Positions 61,026 to 64,000 of a stretch of DNA of 64,000 bases are shown piece after piece; the stretch's first letter is position 1, and each line of letters starts with the position of its first letter. Both the position numbers and the translations under genes were made by a program. The stretch comes from Alphaproteobacteria bacterium. Its GTDB lineage: Bacteria; Pseudomonadota; Alphaproteobacteria; GCA-2731375. The stretch spans positions 18,318 to 82,317 of the forward strand of contig JAJFGG010000121.1 in assembly GCA_021776235.1 (NCBI GenBank). Reading direction: 5' to 3'. The notes below the pieces were generated by a model that was not told the DNA's origin, did no database searches, and saw nothing but the letters and a program-made list of their open reading frames with translations.

Positions 61026-62651
61026 CTATTTGTTTCTCAACCTATAGGCCACGCGCCGATTCTTGATGGCTTTGGCAAAATCCGGCTTCAGGCGAATGGC
61101 CTCCTCAAAGTCACGCAGCGCCCGCTCATTCTGGCCATTCTTGCTGTACGCAATGCCGCGATTGTTGAAGGCCAGGGCATCATCCGGTTTCAGGCGAATA
61201 GCATTGCCATAGTCCCGGATTGCCTGGTCGTATTGACCTTGCCTGCTATGCGTATAGGCCCGGTTGTGATAGGCGCCGGCATAATCCGGATTTAGGCGAA
61301 TAGCTTCATTAAAGTCCTGGATCGCCTGGTCATATTGACCCTTCTTGCGATACATTCTGCCCCGGTTCGAGTAGGCCTTGTTATTATTTGGGTTCAAGCG
61401 GATAGCTGTGTCATAGTCCTGAATCGCCAGCTCAATCTGGCCATTCTTGCCGTATGCATTGGCGCGATTATTGTAGGCTTTGTCATTATCCGGCTTTAGG
61501 CGGATGGCTCTGCCGTAGTCCTGGATCGCCTGATCATATTGTTCATTTTTCAAGTACGCGATGCCCCGGTTCGAGTAGACGAAGGTCATATCCGGTTTCA
61601 GGCGAAGAGCTTCGTTATAGTCCTGGATCGCCCGGTCATATTGTTTCTTTTCGAGATGCGTGTTGCCCCGGTTGTTGTAAGCGGAGGCATCGCCCGGTTT
61701 CAGGCGAATGGCCTCGTCAAAGTCCTCAATCGACCGGTCGTATTGCCTTTTTTTGAGGTGCGCGTTGCCTCGGTTGTTAAAGGCAGAGGCATAGTTCGGT
61801 TTCAGGCGGATGGCATCATCGAAGGCACGGATCGCCTGATCGTATTGACCTTTCTTGTGATACGCGAGGCCTCGCATGACGAATGCTTGCGCACCAACTG
61901 GTTTCAGGCGGGTGGCCTCGTCAGTCCCCCGGATTGTTCCGCCGTATCGGCCTTTTTTTTTGGTGCCGCCAGTGTTCCGGTTCACCGCAGCGAAACGGCC
62001 CTTTTTGCGGTATGCCTTTTTACGGTTGTTGTAGGCTTTTATATAATCCGGCTTCAGGCGGACCGCTTCGTCATAGTCCTGGATCGCCCGATCATATTGG
62101 CCCTTCTCTGCGTAAATATTGCCTCGGTTGTTATAGGCGAACGCATTGCCCGGCTTAAGGCGAATGGCTTCGTCATAGTCCCGGACCGCCCGTTCAATTT
62201 TACCCACCTTGTTGTACGCAACGCCGCGGTTGAGGTAGACAAAAGCTTGATCCGGTTTCAGGCGGATGGCCGCATCATAGTCCCGGATTGCCTGATGGAA
62301 TTCGCCCGACTTTGCATACGCGATACCCCTGTCATAGTAGGCAAGGAAAAAATCCGGCTCCAAGCGAAGGGCTTCGTCATAGTCCCGGATCGCCCGGTCG
62401 TATTGGCCCTTTTTTTGATAGCCATTGCCCCGTTTTACGTAGGCCTTCGGGTAATTTTCCTCGCTCAGTGCACCGGATTTCAGGTCCTTGGTGCAAGCCT
62501 TGATCCTGCGATCAGGCGCAACCTTGCTGCCTGTGCATAATTTCGACGCGGCCCCATGATTGCCGGCCTGCGTCACGCCGGCTGCCGGCAGCAACAGACA
62601 GAGCACCATCAAAGCGCCAAAGACACTTCCAATCCCACGCTGCTTTTTCAT
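61026..62651 (-). CDS. Secreted TPR-repeat protein with 12-13 tandem repeats
   Basis: A 541-residue protein. A signal peptide (about 1-29, ending PAAGVTQA) is followed by about 45 residues and then about 13 tandem 34-residue tetratricopeptide repeats of the form AYNNRGNxYxKKGQYDRAIQ and DYDEAIRLKPD. Repeat five is abnormal: it reads RFAAVNRNTGGTKKKGRYGG and is longer than 34, as if two repeats fused with a damaged core. The strong near-identity of repeats at DNA level suggests ongoing recombination. It should be a periplasmic or surface scaffold. I chose the ATG at 62651 because the signal peptide starts there; the frame is open to 62675. Confidence 0.88.
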   Translation of the reverse strand: MKKQRGIGSVFGALMVLCLLLPAAGVTQAGNHGAASKLCTGSKVAPDRRIKACTKDLKSGALSEENYPKAYVKRGNGYQKKGQYDRAIRDYDEALRLEPDFFLAYYDRGIAYAKSGEFHQAIRDYDAAIRLKPDQAFVYLNRGVAYNKVGKIERAVRDYDEAIRLKPGNAFAYNNRGNIYAEKGQYDRAIQDYDEAVRLKPDYIKAYNNRKKAYRKKGRFAAVNRNTGGTKKKGRYGGTIRGTDEATRLKPVGAQAFVMRGLAYHKKGQYDQAIRAFDDAIRLKPNYASAFNNRGNAHLKKRQYDRSIEDFDEAIRLKPGDASAYNNRGNTHLEKKQYDRAIQDYNEALRLKPDMTFVYSNRGIAYLKNEQYDQAIQDYGRAIRLKPDNDKAYNNRANAYGKNGQIELAIQDYDTAIRLNPNNNKAYSNRGRMYRKKGQYDQAIQDFNEAIRLNPDYAGAYHNRAYTHSRQGQYDQAIRDYGNAIRLKPDDALAFNNRGIAYSKNGQNERALRDFEEAIRLKPDFAKAIKNRRVAYRLRNK

Positions 62652-62801
62652 CAGTCCCGGTCCACAAATAAACATCTACGCCTCGCGATCATAGTCGGGG
62701 ACAAACACCCGACGCAAGGTGACCGGGAACGGCGTTCCGGGCCGATCGACCATGGGCGCAACGTGCAAGCCGCCCGCCGGCGCCTAACTTGGCGGCGGCG
62801 T

Positions 62802-63239
62802 CTAGGGGCTCAGGCGGGGGATCCATCGCTGAACGTTGCGCTTGTAGTCCAGGTAGGCTTGGCCGAAGCGTTTCTCCAGCTGGGGTTCTTCAGAGAACGC
62901 AAAATAGAAGTTGTTGATGATGACGAAGGCGACCATCCACAGGAAGACCGGGATGGATTGCAGCAGGACCGCCGCGGCGACGAGAAACAGGATAACGCCG
63001 ATCAGCACGGGATTGTGGACATGGCGATAGGGGCCGAGAAGGATAAAATTCCTGATCGGTTGCCATGGCGCCAGTGTTCCGCCACCGCCTTTCACCGCGA
63101 ACAGCCGTACGGTCCAAACCATCAAGACCAGCCCGGCGGCCACGAATGGCAGTCCCGCCAGCCGGGTCATAATCGAGGCTGACGCGAAGCTTGCCGCAAA
63201 GGCGGTATCGCGGGTCAGCCAGACGATCAGTGGAGACAC
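62802..63239 (-). pseudogene. Isoprenylcysteine carboxyl methyltransferase-like protein, 5' frameshift
   Basis: A 145-residue membrane protein from a GTG at 63239: hydrophobic helices, then LGPYRHVHNPVLIGVILFLV and SEEPQLEKRFGQAYLDYKRN, the signature of ICMT/phospholipid methyltransferase-like proteins. Upstream the reading frame continues KAVLIPPGTALIY, but its start codons (63291, 63297) are in another frame; removing one base from the GGGG run at 63279-63282 would give MPMPIPKAVLIPPG, a natural family N-terminus. Thus either the gene is frameshifted or a sequencing error is present, or the short GTG start is used. Confidence 0.65.
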
Positions 63240-63479
63240 ATAGATCAGCGCCGTGCCCGGCGGGATGAGGACCGCCTTGGGGAATGGGCATGGGCATCAG
63301 GCACCTCAATGGACCAACCGCGGCAAGGGGCGCGGGCGGCTTGGTCCGTCTCGAAAAAAGTCTAGCCGAGCAATACGGCCTGAGTGTGTGTGACCCGGGC
63401 GAGCCGCTTGCTGCTGTCGTCGCTACGCCCGGTTTCGATCACGATGGCACGACGCCTGGCATGTGAGTGTTGAGTTCCA
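63240..63479. other. Spacer between the methyltransferase-like gene and the second TPR gene
   Basis: Contains the probable lost 5' end of the methyltransferase gene (to about 63297). The rest, about 180 bases, has no recognisable gene or structure. Confidence 0.35.
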
Positions 63480-64000
63480 TCAGTTTCTTTTTTTGTAAGT
63501 CAACGCCCGATTCTTAATGGCAACTGCAAAATCGGGCTTTAGTCGGATAGCTTCGTCATAGTCCCGAATTGCCCGGTCGTATTGACCCTTTCCTGCATAC
63601 GCGTTGCCCCGATTGTTGTAGGCACCGACGAAGTCTGCATTCAGGCGGAGGGTTGCGTCGTAGTCCCGGATCGCCTCGTCGTATTGGCCCTTATTGCGAT
63701 ACGCCTCGCCCCGATTATTGTAGGCGATGGCGCTATCCGGTTTCAGGCGGATCGCTTCGCCATAGTCTCGAATTGCCTTGTTGAATTGACCCTTTCCGGC
63801 GTAGGCAAGGCCCCGATTGTTGTAGGCGACGAATAAATTTGGCTTCAGTCGGAGGGCTTCGTCATAGTCCCGGATCGCCCGAACATATTGTCCTTTTTTG
63901 CGATACGCCTCGCCCCGATTGTTGTAGGCGTCGACGAAGTCTGCATCCAGGAGGAGGGCTTCGTCGTAGTCTCGGATCGCCTGATCAAGTTGGCCCTTCC
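63480..64000 (-). CDS. TPR-repeat protein, C-terminal part (N-terminus outside window)
   Basis: The last 173 codons of a second TPR protein running off the right edge. It contains about five 34-residue repeats, for example AYNNRGEAYRKKGQYVRAIR then DYDEALRLKPN, and ends AIKNRALTYKKRN. The C-terminus is clearly related to the TPR protein at 61026 (ending AIKNRRVAYRLRNK), so the two are paralogues flanking the methyltransferase-like gene. The signal peptide, if any, is outside the window. Confidence 0.85.
   Translation of the reverse strand, partial: KGQLDQAIRDYDEALLLDADFVDAYNNRGEAYRKKGQYVRAIRDYDEALRLKPNLFVAYNNRGLAYAGKGQFNKAIRDYGEAIRLKPDSAIAYNNRGEAYRNKGQYDEAIRDYDATLRLNADFVGAYNNRGNAYAGKGQYDRAIRDYDEAIRLKPDFAVAIKNRALTYKKRN

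Noticed and set aside
61026..64000. CRISPR array because of regular repeats
   Set aside because: The period is about 102 bases, the repeats encode 34-residue TPR units in frame, and there are no short spacers or cas genes.

Overview
The window is 64 kb of mostly GC-rich DNA. It probably comes from a free-living alphaproteobacterium, perhaps Rhodospirillales-like. Supporting signs are a fused anthranilate synthase (TrpE-TrpG in one chain), pyruvate carboxylase, a two-gene pntA-pntB transhydrogenase, a DctPQM TRAP transporter, two hydantoinase A/B pairs, and many CoA-dependent catabolic enzymes. The taxon is inferred from gene content; no rRNA or tRNA gene was recognised.

Layout. 1-5228: end of a D-aminoacylase-like amidohydrolase, an enoyl-CoA hydratase/isomerase, and a signalling block (a REC-GGDEF diguanylate cyclase divergent from a CHASE histidine kinase overlapping a CheY-like regulator). 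5285-8093: an AT-richer scar with a copy of the 3' end of pyc, the tail of an IS66-type transposase, and two unrecognised membrane or secreted proteins. 8094-13496: pyruvate carboxylase, a ketopantoate reductase-like enzyme, and a divergent lactonase-like metallo-beta-lactamase protein. 13721-15770: an AT-richer pair, a DUF5131 three-Cys-motif protein and its partner TcmP (frameshifted). 15932-19972: pntAB and a sugar-nucleotide-type epimerase. 20057-30567: a tightly packed nine-gene operon with two carboxymuconolactone decarboxylase-fold proteins, a 3-hydroxyisobutyrate dehydrogenase-like enzyme, a MetE-like zinc methyltransferase, a three-subunit molybdenum hydroxylase and HyuA/HyuB. 30669-33441: a NucS-like nuclease, a RAYT transposase scar, an ankyrin protein and a YugP-like metallopeptidase. 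33512-38083: isochorismatase-like hydrolase, class III CoA-transferase, CitE-like lyase and an acyl-CoA ligase. 38405-39934: an XRE regulator divergent from a GIY-YIG/DUF4357 protein. 40057-47104: a TRAP transporter followed by a second HyuA/HyuB pair. 47370-54748: an SDR, a DUF123 GIY-YIG protein, an MBL hydrolase, a double-hotdog thioesterase, and an IclR regulator divergent from a ligase, dehydratase and HAD operon. 54762-55378: a Phd/VapC-type toxin-antitoxin module with a strong operator palindrome. 55468-60714: a split TPP decarboxylase, a SAM methyltransferase and TrpEG. 61026-64000: two TPR-repeat proteins around an isoprenylcysteine methyltransferase-like gene whose 5' end looks frameshifted.

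Functionally, most of the window is catabolic capacity (oxidation, amide hydrolysis, CoA activation, beta-oxidation-like steps, uptake). AT-richer islets carrying mobile or defence-like genes are inserted between these blocks. The best candidates for an undescribed system are the DUF5131-TcmP pair and the nine-gene molybdenum hydroxylase/hydantoinase operon. The window also holds clear regulatory architecture: probable IclR operators, the toxin-antitoxin palindrome and a stem-loop between dctP and dctQ.
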